Shown: one piece after another, positions 37,642-46,174 of the stretch
Layout: each line of letters starts with the position of its first letter
Position numbering within the stretch: position 1 is the stretch's first letter
Source: Acetobacter estunensis
GTDB taxonomy: Bacteria; Pseudomonadota; Alphaproteobacteria; Acetobacterales; Acetobacteraceae
Assembly: GCF_019083805.1 (NCBI RefSeq)
Contig: NZ_JAHRDV010000001.1
Location: forward strand, 434,001-498,000
Length of the DNA: 64,000 bases
Reading direction: 5' to 3'
The notes under the pieces: generated by a model
The model's database searches: none
Told to the model about the DNA's origin: nothing
The model's input: the letters and a program-made list of their open reading frames with translations, nothing else
Translations under genes and position numbers: made by a program

Positions 37642-38904
37642 GTGTGGGAGATGTGTGACGGGGTGACAGAGCAACCTGTTACTCCCGAACAGTTTCGTGA
37701 TGTCATGCGCGGCCTTGGGCCGTGGCTTCCCGACACGTCGGATGCGCCTCCCGTTGCTCTCGCCGTGTCCGGTGGAAGCGATTCCCTCGCGATGGCATGG
37801 TTGGCCAGCCATTGGCGCAGGCATTTGCTTGCGCTGGTGGTGGATCATGGCCTGCGTGAAGAATCGGCTCGTGAAGCTGAAATTGCGCGTCAGACGCTTG
37901 AAGGATTCGGGATTACGACATGCGTCTTGCAACTGACAGACCTGCAAGCTGGCCCCGGAATCGCGAAGCGGGCGCGGGATGCACGATATGAGGCTCTGAT
38001 CGCGGCGTGCCGGAAAGCAGGGTGCGTCGATCTTCTCGTTGCGCATCAGGAAGACGACCAGGCTGAAACGGTTGTCATGCGGCAAAGACGCGGCGAGGGA
38101 CTGGGACTGGCGGGTATGGCCCGCATTACGGAACTGGCGGATATTCGGCTGGTGCGCCCGTTGCTGGGAGTCTCTCGCATGGCTCTACGTGCTACATTGA
38201 GGCGTGCCGGGGTCAACTGGTGCGAGGATCCTTCGAACGCCAACCGCAAGGCCGAGCGAGTAAGGGTAAGGCAGAATCTGACGGAGCAGGCACGGACTGA
38301 GGCCATCGGACTTTCCAGAAAAATCGCGATCAGACGGATGCAGCAGGCCGGAGAGAGTGCGGCATGGCTTGCTGCAACTGGGTGTTTGCCGTTCCCCGGA
38401 TGGGTGGCGCTTGGGGAGATCTTGCCGTCTTTTTCTACGCTGGCGGCCCTTATCCGCACGATCGGGGCGCGTCCCTATGCGCCTTCCCGTGCGTCGGTGG
38501 AGGCTGCGATTGCTGCAAACCGACCGGTAACCCTAGCGGGGATAAGATTGCTCCGCGCACGTCCTCTGCCGGGATTGGAGGAGGAATGGCTTATGGTGCG
38601 CGAAGAGGCCGCCATGGAGGCTGCTCTACCTGCCCGGGATGGTGTTTGCTGGGATCGGCGGTTTACGTTGCGCGCAGGGGCCATACCGTCAGATCTATTT
38701 GTGGCGGCAGCAGGATGGGGACTGCCTCGGTCGTTGCGTAGGGGGTGGCCCGCAGTGGCCTGTGCGACGCTTCCGGCATTATGGCGGGAGGGGCGGCGCG
38801 TGTGTGTGCCGCATCTGGGGGTGTGCGAGGAGGAGAGTCTGAAAAACGTGACATTCGACCTCGTTCCGCCTGTGCCAGTGACCGTGACAACGCGCTGGGA
38901 TTGA
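37642..38904 (+). CDS. tilS: tRNA(Ile)-lysidine synthase TilS
   Basis: Adds lysine to C34 of the CAU-anticodon tRNA-Ile so that it reads AUA. The 420-aa product has the PP-loop SGGSDSLAMAW near residue 44 and the family motif VAHQEDDQAETVVMR near residue 132, followed by PLLGVSR. The usual HHxxDQxET signature reads HQEDDQAET. The start is uncertain: the frame opens with GTG 37642, with ATG 37651 and GTG 37663 as other options. The order cpoB-tilS-ftsH is typical of Proteobacteria. Confidence 0.92.
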   Translation: MWEMCDGVTEQPVTPEQFRDVMRGLGPWLPDTSDAPPVALAVSGGSDSLAMAWLASHWRRHLLALVVDHGLREESAREAEIARQTLEGFGITTCVLQLTDLQAGPGIAKRARDARYEALIAACRKAGCVDLLVAHQEDDQAETVVMRQRRGEGLGLAGMARITELADIRLVRPLLGVSRMALRATLRRAGVNWCEDPSNANRKAERVRVRQNLTEQARTEAIGLSRKIAIRRMQQAGESAAWLAATGCLPFPGWVALGEILPSFSTLAALIRTIGARPYAPSRASVEAAIAANRPVTLAGIRLLRARPLPGLEEEWLMVREEAAMEAALPARDGVCWDRRFTLRAGAIPSDLFVAAAGWGLPRSLRRGWPAVACATLPALWREGRRVCVPHLGVCEEESLKNVTFDLVPPVPVTVTTRWD

Positions 38905-39070
38905 TGGCGGACAAGGGCGCATGAACACATATTTAATACCCGCGCCACTTCCATGCAGGACGTGCGCCCCCAATCTCTAAGGCACGGGATTGCAATCGCC
39001 GCCCGAAACCGGTCTGATAAAGGCTTTCAGGGGCGTTCTCCTCACGCAGGAACAATATGGAACGGACAAA

Positions 39071-41008
39071 GTGATCAACAATTTCGGACGCAATCTCGCC
39101 CTGTGGGTGTGCATCATCGTTCTCCTGCTGTTCCTGTTCAACATGTTCCAGCCGGGCAACGTTCAGCATGCGGCTCAGCAACTTGCCTATTCCGACTTCG
39201 TAGCGGACGTGGATCATGGACGTGTGCGTTCCGTGACCATTCAGGAGCACAACATTTCCGGCACGTTGTCTGACGGCACGTCGTTCGACACCTATGCTCC
39301 GCAGGATCCGGGTCTCGTGTCCCGTCTGACGGGCAAGGGCGTGGAGGTTGTGGCCAAACCGCTGGAGGCCGAGGGCAATCCTTTCCTGCGCTATGCACTG
39401 AACTGGTTCCCGTTCATCCTCATCGGTGCGGTGTGGATCTTCATGATGCGGCAGATGCAGTCGGGTGGCGGCCGAGCCATGGGCTTTGGCAAATCCCGTG
39501 CCCGTATGCTGACCGAGAAGCAGGGACGTGTGACCTTCGCCGATGTTGCGGGCATTGATGAAGCCAAGGGCGAACTCGAAGAAATCGTTGAGTTCCTCAA
39601 GGATCCGCAGAAATTCACCCGTCTGGGCGGCAAGATTCCCAAGGGCGTGCTGCTCGTCGGTCCTCCCGGTACCGGTAAGACGCTGCTTGCGCGTGCCATT
39701 GCAGGTGAGGCGAACGTCCCGTTCTTCACTATTTCCGGTTCGGATTTTGTTGAGATGTTCGTTGGTGTGGGTGCGTCCCGTGTCCGCGACATGTTTGAGC
39801 AGGGCAAGAAGGCTGCGCCATGCATCATTTTCATTGACGAGATCGACGCGGTGGGCCGCCATCGTGGCGCCGGCCTGGGTGGTGGCAACGATGAGCGTGA
39901 GCAGACGCTCAACCAGATGCTGGTGGAGATGGACGGCTTCGAGAGCAATGAAGGCGTGATCCTTATTGCCGCGACCAACCGTCCTGACGTGCTCGATCCT
40001 GCTTTGCTGCGTCCGGGTCGTTTCGATCGTCAGGTCGTGGTGCCGAACCCGGATGTGAATGGGCGTGAGCAGATTCTGCGTGTCCACATGCGCAAGGTGC
40101 CGTTGGCGTCTGATGTTGATCCGAAGGTGATTGCGCGCGGCACACCGGGTTTCTCGGGTGCGGATCTGGCCAACCTCGTCAATGAGGCCGCTTTGCTGGC
40201 GGCGCGTGCAGGCAAGCGTACGGTGGCCATGAGCGAGTTCGAGAACGCCAAGGACAAGGTGCTGATGGGCACCGAGCGTCGCTCACTGGTGATGAGCGAT
40301 TCCGAGAAGAAGATGACCGCTTATCACGAAGGCGGTCATGCGCTGGTCTCGATCCTGACGCACGGCACGGACCCGGTCCATAAGGCCACGATCATTCCGC
40401 GCGGTCGTGCGCTGGGTATGGTGATGAGCCTGCCGGAAGGGGACCGTTACTCCAAGAGTCGTGCCAAATGCGTGGCCGAACTTGATCTCGCCATGGGCGG
40501 TCGCGCCGCGGAAGAAATCATCTTTGGCCCTGACAATGTAACCAGTGGTGCTTCCGGCGACATCAAGATGGCGACCGATCAGGCCCGCCGGATGGTGACG
40601 GAATGGGGCATGAGCGAGAAGATGGGCATGATCGCCTATGGCGATAATGGTCAGGAAGTGTTCCTTGGACATTCGGTCACGCAGAACAAGAACATCTCGG
40701 AAGAGACGGCGCGAGAGATCGATGCCGAGGTCAAGAAGTTGATCGACGCCGCCTATGATCGGGCACGTAATCTGTTGATTGAGCATATTGAGGAATTGCA
40801 CCGCCTGGCGGAAGCACTCCTTGAATACGAGACGCTGAGCGGCGAGGAAATCCGTCAGATTCTGCGTGGCGAGGCGATCGAGCGTGTCGAGGTGGATGAC
40901 ACCATGCCGGAAAATCGGCGCGCTTCGGTGCCGCCGGTTATCAATCAGCCGGGAGCGGGCGGTGCGCCTCCGGCTTCGGTCGGGGATGCATCTCCCCAGC
41001 CGGGTTAA
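39071..41008 (+). CDS. ftsH: ATP-dependent zinc metalloprotease FtsH
   Basis: Membrane-bound AAA protease that degrades unfolded and regulatory proteins, 645 aa. Two N-terminal helices ([33 protein letters not shown]) frame a periplasmic domain. The AAA part has Walker [14 protein letters not shown], Walker [13 protein letters not shown], and the SRH with [10 protein letters not shown]; the zinc site is [11 protein letters not shown] 39071 ([12 protein letters not shown]) is chosen because it gives the standard alphaproteobacterial N-terminus and has GGAACGGA upstream; the frame itself extends to 38990. Confidence 0.97.
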   Translation: MINNFGRNLALWVCIIVLLLFLFNMFQPGNVQHAAQQLAYSDFVADVDHGRVRSVTIQEHNISGTLSDGTSFDTYAPQDPGLVSRLTGKGVEVVAKPLEAEGNPFLRYALNWFPFILIGAVWIFMMRQMQSGGGRAMGFGKSRARMLTEKQGRVTFADVAGIDEAKGELEEIVEFLKDPQKFTRLGGKIPKGVLLVGPPGTGKTLLARAIAGEANVPFFTISGSDFVEMFVGVGASRVRDMFEQGKKAAPCIIFIDEIDAVGRHRGAGLGGGNDEREQTLNQMLVEMDGFESNEGVILIAATNRPDVLDPALLRPGRFDRQVVVPNPDVNGREQILRVHMRKVPLASDVDPKVIARGTPGFSGADLANLVNEAALLAARAGKRTVAMSEFENAKDKVLMGTERRSLVMSDSEKKMTAYHEGGHALVSILTHGTDPVHKATIIPRGRALGMVMSLPEGDRYSKSRAKCVAELDLAMGGRAAEEIIFGPDNVTSGASGDIKMATDQARRMVTEWGMSEKMGMIAYGDNGQEVFLGHSVTQNKNISEETAREIDAEVKKLIDAAYDRARNLLIEHIEELHRLAEALLEYETLSGEEIRQILRGEAIERVEVDDTMPENRRASVPPVINQPGAGGAPPASVGDASPQPG

Positions 41009-41023
41009 AGGGGCAGTTTCTGA

Positions 41024-41063
41024 AAAGGCCGGAGTGGGATGTGTCCCGTTCCGGCCTTTTTTC
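41024..41063 (+). terminator. Rho-independent terminator of ftsH
   Basis: AAAGGCCGGA pairs with TCCGGCCTTT and further inner pairs (GGGA/TCCC), followed by a T-run. It starts about 15 bases past the ftsH stop and about 30 bases before folP. Confidence 0.85.
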
Positions 41064-41095
41064 GTTTCCGTGTCGCTTGGTTGGGATGAACAGGA

Positions 41096-42142
41096 ATGAA
41101 CGATCTGCGTCTGGTGGAACCGGCTGGGCTGCTAAGGGGGACGGAGGCGGCCGAGGCAATCACCGCAGGTGTGGCCTTACCGCTGGCGGGTGGAAAGACA
41201 GCTTTCTCGCTGGTGTCCCTGATCGAGCGGGATGGAACAAAAAGCGCACCGAGGCCGGTGGACCGGATTCCCGCTTCGTGGTTGCCGGAACTGGAGATCG
41301 TAACAGCGCCTCCTTCGCAGGCGGGATTGCCTTCAGGGGCGATGGTGATGGGGATCCTTAATGTCACGCCGGACAGTTTCAGCGATGGAGATCAGCATCG
41401 CACTCCGGAACGGGCCGTAGCACGGGCGCAGCAGATGCAGCAGGCCGGTGTGGCCATTCTCGATGTGGGGGCGGAAAGCACACGGCCGGGCGCTGTGGTC
41501 GTGTCTCCCTCCGAAGAATGGTCGCGGCTGGAACCTGTGCTGGCCGAACTGGTCGGTAAAGGGATTCTTGTTTCAGTGGACACCCGTAACGCCCGCACCA
41601 TGGAAGCGGCGCTGGATATGGGGGTGATGCTTATCAACGATGTGAGTGCGTTGGCTCATGATCCCGAGGCGTTGCCGCTGTTGGCGCGACGCACCTGCCC
41701 GGTCGTGCTGATGCATATGCGGGGTACTCCGGAGACGATGAAGGCGCTGACGGACTACAGGGACGTAGCCGTAGATGTGGTACGGGAACTGCGCGATCGA
41801 ATTGCACAGGCGGAGCAGGCAGGAATTGAGCGCTCCCGTATCCTGATCGACCCGGGGATCGGGTTTGCCAAGACGGCCGAGCAGAATGCGGAGCTTCTGC
41901 GGCGGTTGCCTATCCTTGCCAATCTTGGCTGTCGCGTCGTTCTGGGTACCTCACGCAAGCGCATGATCGGCACTTGGGCTGGCGTGGCTGAGCCGATGGC
42001 GCGCGATCCGGGCACCATCGTTACATCTTTGCCCGGGCTTGATCTGCCCGGGACGCTGCTCCGGGTCCATGACGGAGCGGGGATGGTGCAGGCCATGCGT
42101 GTGTGGGAAGCAATGGCTGGTGGTGCTGTTCAGATGATGTAG
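41096..42142 (+). CDS. folP: Dihydropteroate synthase
   Basis: Condenses p-aminobenzoate with dihydropterin pyrophosphate in folate synthesis; the target of sulfonamides. The 348-aa product has the pterin signature MGILNVTPDSFSDGD near residue 85, then DVGAESTRPGA, INDVSAL, and IDPGIGFAKT and GTSRKRM in the barrel. About 80 residues precede the first signature, an N-terminal extension of unknown role seen in related Alphaproteobacteria. Its end overlaps the convergent cysE end by 13 bp. Confidence 0.95.
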   Translation: MNDLRLVEPAGLLRGTEAAEAITAGVALPLAGGKTAFSLVSLIERDGTKSAPRPVDRIPASWLPELEIVTAPPSQAGLPSGAMVMGILNVTPDSFSDGDQHRTPERAVARAQQMQQAGVAILDVGAESTRPGAVVVSPSEEWSRLEPVLAELVGKGILVSVDTRNARTMEAALDMGVMLINDVSALAHDPEALPLLARRTCPVVLMHMRGTPETMKALTDYRDVAVDVVRELRDRIAQAEQAGIERSRILIDPGIGFAKTAEQNAELLRRLPILANLGCRVVLGTSRKRMIGTWAGVAEPMARDPGTIVTSLPGLDLPGTLLRVHDGAGMVQAMRVWEAMAGGAVQMM

Positions 42143-42948
42143 TCGATCGGTGGGAGCGTCTGATCCATTGTCAGCGACGGCATGCCTTTCAGGCGGGTGC
42201 CGACCTTGCGGGCAGGATTGCCGACCACGGTGGTATAAGGAGGCACCGCTTCCAAAACGATCGAACCTGCGCCGATCTTCGCGCCTTCACCCACCTCGAT
42301 TGCCCCAAGTACCTTGGCGCCAGCTCCAATCAGCACCCCGCGGCGGATCTTCGGATGACGGTCTCCGGCATGTTTGCCAGTTCCACCAAGGGTCACGCCC
42401 TGAAGCAGGGAGACGTCGTTCTCAATGATGCTTGTTTCGCCCACGACGATTCCGGTTCCGTGATCGAACAGCAGACGTCGGCCGAGGCAGGCGGCGGGGT
42501 GGATGTCCACGGCAAACAGTTCTGAGGCCCGGCTTTGGAGATGGAGAGCCAGATGGCGACGGTCGCAGTTCCAGAGCCAATGCGCCACCCGATAGCACTG
42601 GATGGAAAGAAAGCCTTTGAAAAACAGGAACGGCGTCACGTAGTCGGGGCAGGCGGGATCGCGCTCGCGAATGGCGACGAGATCGGCCGCACCTGCTGCG
42701 AGGGCATCGGGTGTATCCGCATAACAGGCCAGCACCAGATCGGTGAGATTTTGTGACGACACGTAATGATCGCCCAGCTTGCGTCCGATCAGTGCGGAGA
42801 GCGCATCAGCGAAACTGGCGTGATTGGAAATTCCGGTGGCCAGCAGCCCCATGACCAGCGGATCGCAGCAAACGCGAGCCTCGACGATCATCCGTTCCCA
42901 AAGAGTGGTCAGATTCACGGCTGACGTGGTGAGGTCAGGCTGTGTCAT
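42130..42948 (-). CDS. cysE: Serine O-acetyltransferase
   Basis: Acetylates serine, the first step of cysteine synthesis. The 272-aa product has the N-terminal helical SATase domain (LWERMIVEARVCCDPLV) and the C-terminal left-handed hexapeptide helix: FAVDIHPAACLGRRLLFDHG, GIVVGETSIIENDVSLLQGV, GAGAKVLGAIEVGEGAKIGA. The catalytic His lies in FDHGTG. It is convergent with folP, with no terminator between. Confidence 0.95.
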   Translation of the reverse strand: MTQPDLTTSAVNLTTLWERMIVEARVCCDPLVMGLLATGISNHASFADALSALIGRKLGDHYVSSQNLTDLVLACYADTPDALAAGAADLVAIRERDPACPDYVTPFLFFKGFLSIQCYRVAHWLWNCDRRHLALHLQSRASELFAVDIHPAACLGRRLLFDHGTGIVVGETSIIENDVSLLQGVTLGGTGKHAGDRHPKIRRGVLIGAGAKVLGAIEVGEGAKIGAGSIVLEAVPPYTTVVGNPARKVGTRLKGMPSLTMDQTLPPIDYII

Positions 42949-42979
42949 GCGGGCGTGTTTCCTGGCGATGAGGACAAAA

Positions 42980-43004
42980 ACCCCATCCGCGGGGTAGGTG
43001 GGGT
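42980..43004 (-). terminator. Terminator of the MFS gene
   Basis: ACCCC and GGGGT elements form a GC-rich hairpin that on the minus strand ends in GGGGTTTTTG. It lies 45 bases past the MFS stop. Confidence 0.55.
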
Positions 43005-43048
43005 AATCAACAAATGTGTGTCTAGATCGTTTCTCTGAAAGAGCGCAA

Positions 43049-44479
43049 TTACCGGTTCGGATTGGGTGCCGTCCGGATGTTGCGTGGGTTTCCTTCGTTT
43101 CCGTGTGTCAGACGGGATGCACTGAGGGCCGCCGCAAAGGCTGCGCAGAGAGCGGCGATGTTGAGGCAATCCTGTGTTCCGTTGGCGGTGAGACGCAACG
43201 TAAGGGCGGTTCCGATACCCCCGAGCGTCTGCCCCCCCTGCCGCGAGACCTGCACCATTCCGCTCGCTCCCCCTTCGCGTCCGGCTGCGGCTGAAAGCAG
43301 CATGGCCCGATTGTTGGGAACCTGAAAAATGCCGAACCCCAGTCCGGCCAATCCCACTCTCCAGAGAACGTCGAACGCGCTTGGTGTGTCGGGCAGCAGG
43401 CGCAGCAGGATGAAACCGGTCATCGTGCACAACAGACCAAGGGAAGAGAGAATGCCGGCTGGAATGCGATCGGCGAGAGGGCGTGTGACCGAGGCTGAAG
43501 CGATCAGGCCAAACGCCCATGGCAGCATCATGAGGCCAATGGTTGTGGCGCTCCAATTGTAGTGATCGTGCAGCGCGAAAGGGAAGGAAATGATGAAAAA
43601 GTTGGAACTGACATAGCCGCACAGGCCGACGAGAAAAGCCGTGCGGAAACTGCGCCCGCGAAGAAGATCGACAGGGAGGATCGGGAGTGCGCGGCCATGT
43701 TCACGGCGGATAAGCATCAGCAGCGTGAAGAGCCCCCCAACAAGAAAGGCTATCGTGAGGGTGATGCCATCGGCATGAGCCACACCATTGCCGGCCAGCC
43801 CCAGTCCGAAGAATGACAGCATGCATAACAGGGCGCCCCACGGATCGGGCATGTCGCCCTGTCGCGGAGTACGCGGCAGCGACGTGGCGGCAAGGAACAG
43901 GGTAAGCAGTCCAAGCGGCAGGTTGATCCAGAAGAGCCATGGCCAGTCCGCTACGGCCAGAATGAGCCCTGCCACCGTGGGACCGAGCGCCATTCCCAAT
44001 CCTACGATCAGTGTGTTGAGGGCGACGCCTTTTCCGAGTTCCTTGCGGGGGTAAATAAAGCGGATCAAGGCTGAGGTGACCCCCAGCATGCAGGCGGCAC
44101 CGAAGCCCTGGAAGGCGCGAGCGCAGGTCAGGACCGGCAGAGAAGGGGCAAGAGCACAGCCGCACGACGCGAGCATGAAGATTACGACGCCGCCCATGCA
44201 GACGCGTTCATAACCGAGCCATGCGCCGGCTGCGGCGAGCGGCAGGATGGAGGACAGACTGGCAAGTTGGTAGGCGTTGACGATCCAGACAGTATCGGAC
44301 GCGGAGGCGTGAAGATCGGTTCCCATTGCCGGGAGGGCGACATTTGCAATGGCGTAGTCGATCTGAGCGAGGAGAACGGCCAGGCATACGGCGATAATAG
44401 CCCTCTGACGGCCGGGCTTCGGCATGCCGTCAGTAGGTTCGGAAGAAATGGCGCTCATGCTTGTCATATCTCCGGCCAT
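43049..44479 (-). CDS. MFS multidrug transporter, DHA2 (EmrB/SmvA) type
   Basis: The 476-aa protein has about fourteen membrane segments. The first helix has VLLAQIDYAIANVALPAMG, the DHA2 signature close to LD-x-TIVNVALP. The later motif GFGAACMLGVTSALIRFIYP and LGKGVALNTLIVGLGMALGP (motif C) mark an antiporter. It probably exports drugs or disinfectants using the proton gradient. Start choice is open among ATGs 44479, 44467 and 44458; a GGAG lies just before 44467. No TetR-type regulator is next to it. Confidence 0.85.
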   Translation of the reverse strand: MAGDMTSMSAISSEPTDGMPKPGRQRAIIAVCLAVLLAQIDYAIANVALPAMGTDLHASASDTVWIVNAYQLASLSSILPLAAAGAWLGYERVCMGGVVIFMLASCGCALAPSLPVLTCARAFQGFGAACMLGVTSALIRFIYPRKELGKGVALNTLIVGLGMALGPTVAGLILAVADWPWLFWINLPLGLLTLFLAATSLPRTPRQGDMPDPWGALLCMLSFFGLGLAGNGVAHADGITLTIAFLVGGLFTLLMLIRREHGRALPILPVDLLRGRSFRTAFLVGLCGYVSSNFFIISFPFALHDHYNWSATTIGLMMLPWAFGLIASASVTRPLADRIPAGILSSLGLLCTMTGFILLRLLPDTPSAFDVLWRVGLAGLGFGIFQVPNNRAMLLSAAAGREGGASGMVQVSRQGGQTLGGIGTALTLRLTANGTQDCLNIAALCAAFAAALSASRLTHGNEGNPRNIRTAPNPNR

Positions 44480-44537
44480 GTCTCGGGATGACGTGGATTC
44501 ACCCGGACAGGCACGGGAGAGGAAAGATGAGGAACGA

Positions 44538-44699
44538 TCAGGGCTGCGTTCGAACGCTTTTCAGGCCGTCCTTGTAGCCCAGCGTTTCCCACTGTTCCTT
44601 TTGACTGAGATGCCGGTTGGCGGTGGTAGTGTCATCGCCGAACCATGAGCATCCGGCGAGAGAAAATCCGCAGAGAACGACCCAGGCAACGCGCTTCAT
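44538..44699 (-). CDS. Very small lipoprotein
   Basis: A 53-aa product starting MKRVAWVVLCGFSLAGCSW, with lipobox LAGC. The mature part (~35 residues) is polar and ends ETLGYKDGLKSVRTQP. It is similar in size to small entericidin- or osmotic-type lipoproteins, but no family is recognised. It sits between the MFS gene and sodC on the same strand. Confidence 0.6.
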   Translation of the reverse strand: MKRVAWVVLCGFSLAGCSWFGDDTTTANRHLSQKEQWETLGYKDGLKSVRTQP

Positions 44700-44777
44700 G
44701 TCCGATTCAGGCCTCCGAGTGATAATTGGAGAGACCATGCCCCAGAAAGCGGTTGCAGGCGAGTGGGGGTATGAAGA

Positions 44778-45311
44778 TCAGTGAATGACACCGCAGGCAA
44801 TGCGGTCGCCTGCTCCGCCGATTGGCTGGGTGGTGTAGTCATCTGGTTTGGCATGAATAACCAGAGACGATCCGTCCGCATCAAGGAGGGCAGGGCGGTT
44901 ATCTTTCCCATGCAGCGAGACAAGAGTTGTGTGGAGTTCGACGGTGGCCGTTCCATCGGATGCCACGAACAGATTGGGGAGATCGCCATCGTCGTTTGCT
45001 GTGGGGTTCAGTAATCCGTGCACCACTGGCGAAGCTGCGTGAACGTGTGAACCGGCGCTTGTGAATTTCGGTGGTGTGCAGACACCTTTTTCATGGAAAT
45101 GCAGGCCATGCCACCCCGCCGGAAGATGCGTGGCTTCGATGCGCAGGAGGACGCCGGTCGGCGTTTCCGTTAGATGTGCGGTTCCATGATTAGCGCCATC
45201 TGTTCCGATGAGAGAAGCGGAAGCTTCGTCCGCGGCGTGAGCAAACGGTCCGAGGACCGTCAGGCCGAGGGTGAAGGCGGCAAGCAAAAAAGAGGGACGG
45301 AACAGGGTCAT
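44778..45311 (-). CDS. sodC: Periplasmic Cu/Zn superoxide dismutase
   Basis: Converts superoxide to peroxide and oxygen in the periplasm. The 177-aa product has a signal peptide ending at FAHAADE, the copper ligands in GLHFHEKGVC, zinc/copper His in GSHVHAASPVVHG, the Asp in NDDGDLPNL, and the C-terminal motif AGDRIACGVI with the disulphide Cys. A periplasmic SodC suits a strongly aerobic bacterium with surface oxidases. Confidence 0.93.
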   Translation of the reverse strand: MTLFRPSFLLAAFTLGLTVLGPFAHAADEASASLIGTDGANHGTAHLTETPTGVLLRIEATHLPAGWHGLHFHEKGVCTPPKFTSAGSHVHAASPVVHGLLNPTANDDGDLPNLFVASDGTATVELHTTLVSLHGKDNRPALLDADGSSLVIHAKPDDYTTQPIGGAGDRIACGVIH

Positions 45312-45580
45312 TCGGAGCGTCCTTACTGACGATGATTTCAGCGGACAGAAGAATGGCGTAATCTAGAACGAGTCGCAATACGATGATGTGGTGCTATCTC
45401 GGCTTCGTGATAAACGGAAGATATTTACTACAGAGGGTGTAAAGTGCAAAAAAAACGCGCTTTGAAATGGATAACCCTACCAGTAAATATTGAACAAATA
45501 GAATTTCTTAATGTAATAATCTTTTTATATTAATAGAGTATGCTACAAGATGATGCAACTCTATAGACGGAAATAATCAC
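45312..45580 (+). other. AT-rich gap upstream of sodC, left edge of the mobile region
   Basis: This 269-bp stretch holds no gene. It is markedly AT-rich, especially 45420-45550. It carries the sodC promoter and the left boundary of the mobile DNA. I searched it by eye for a copy of the tRNA-Glu fragment found at 50809 and saw none. Confidence 0.5.
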
Positions 45581-46110
45581 TTAAGGTAATTGGGTCACGT
45601 TGACGAAATATCTGATCCAGAGCCTTACGGCGGTGAGATTGAGGAAGCTCATGAAGGACAAGACGGTCTTGTCGTAGAGGGTTGCGATAAGGCGCATCTG
45701 CTTGAGGCGGTTGAACATATGGCTTCGGTCCTAGTAGCGTCTTCAATCTGTTTGCTGAGGAACACTGTGGCCTGTGCATGATGGAATGACCGGCAGGATC
45801 CCATGAATCAGCAGACTCTGGCGGAAACTGTCGCTGTCATACTCCGCTCGGCCAGCATGACTCCGGCGTTTGGGACAAACAATTCCATCAGGGCACCCAC
45901 AGTCTTGTAGTCCGAAACCTGTCATCCGGTGAAAATAAAACCAAAAGGACGTCCCTGATTGTCACATCGGACATGGACCTTGTTCGTAAAGCCGCTGCGT
46001 GATCGACCCAAAGCCTCCGAATAAATCCCCCTTTGTGTCCGTGGTCTGTGAAAGGGGTACGAACCACGGTGCTGTCGACCTTGAGGTTTGAGATTACGCG
46101 CACTGGATTT
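45581..46110 (-). mobile_element. IS5-family transposase remnant
   Basis: Pieces of one transposase are seen in three frames: KVDSTVVR and SEALGRSRSGFTNKVHVRCD (46000-46090), QVSDY and YDSDSFRQSLLIHGILPVIP (45800-45915), and MFNRLKQMRLIATLYDKTVL to FVNVTQLP (45581-45720). The order and motifs match the C-terminal DDE part of IS5-type elements, which are common in acetic acid bacteria. A premature TGA and at least two indels make it non-functional. The N-terminal part and the terminal repeats are missing. Confidence 0.8.
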
Positions 46111-46117
46111 TCTCCGT

Positions 46118-46148
46118 AAAAAAAGCCGCTCCAAAATGGAGCGGCTTT
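46118..46148 (-). terminator. Terminator of the CotH-like tail gene
   Basis: AAAGCCGCTCCA (46122-46133) and TGGAGCGGCTTT (46137-46148) form a 12-bp perfect stem with a 3-base loop, and the T-run on the minus strand follows at 46124-46118. It lies 27 bases past the stop. Confidence 0.9.
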
Positions 46149-46174
46149 CGGTCAAATGAACGAGGATATGGTGA

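Noticed and set aside
38990-39070. ftsH starting at the first possible codon of its frame
   Set aside because: The added 27 residues do not fit the FtsH N-terminus; GTG 39071 gives the standard start and has a ribosome-binding site.
38933-40087. 384-codon open frame on the minus strand
   Set aside because: Antisense to ftsH, whose motifs are unambiguous.
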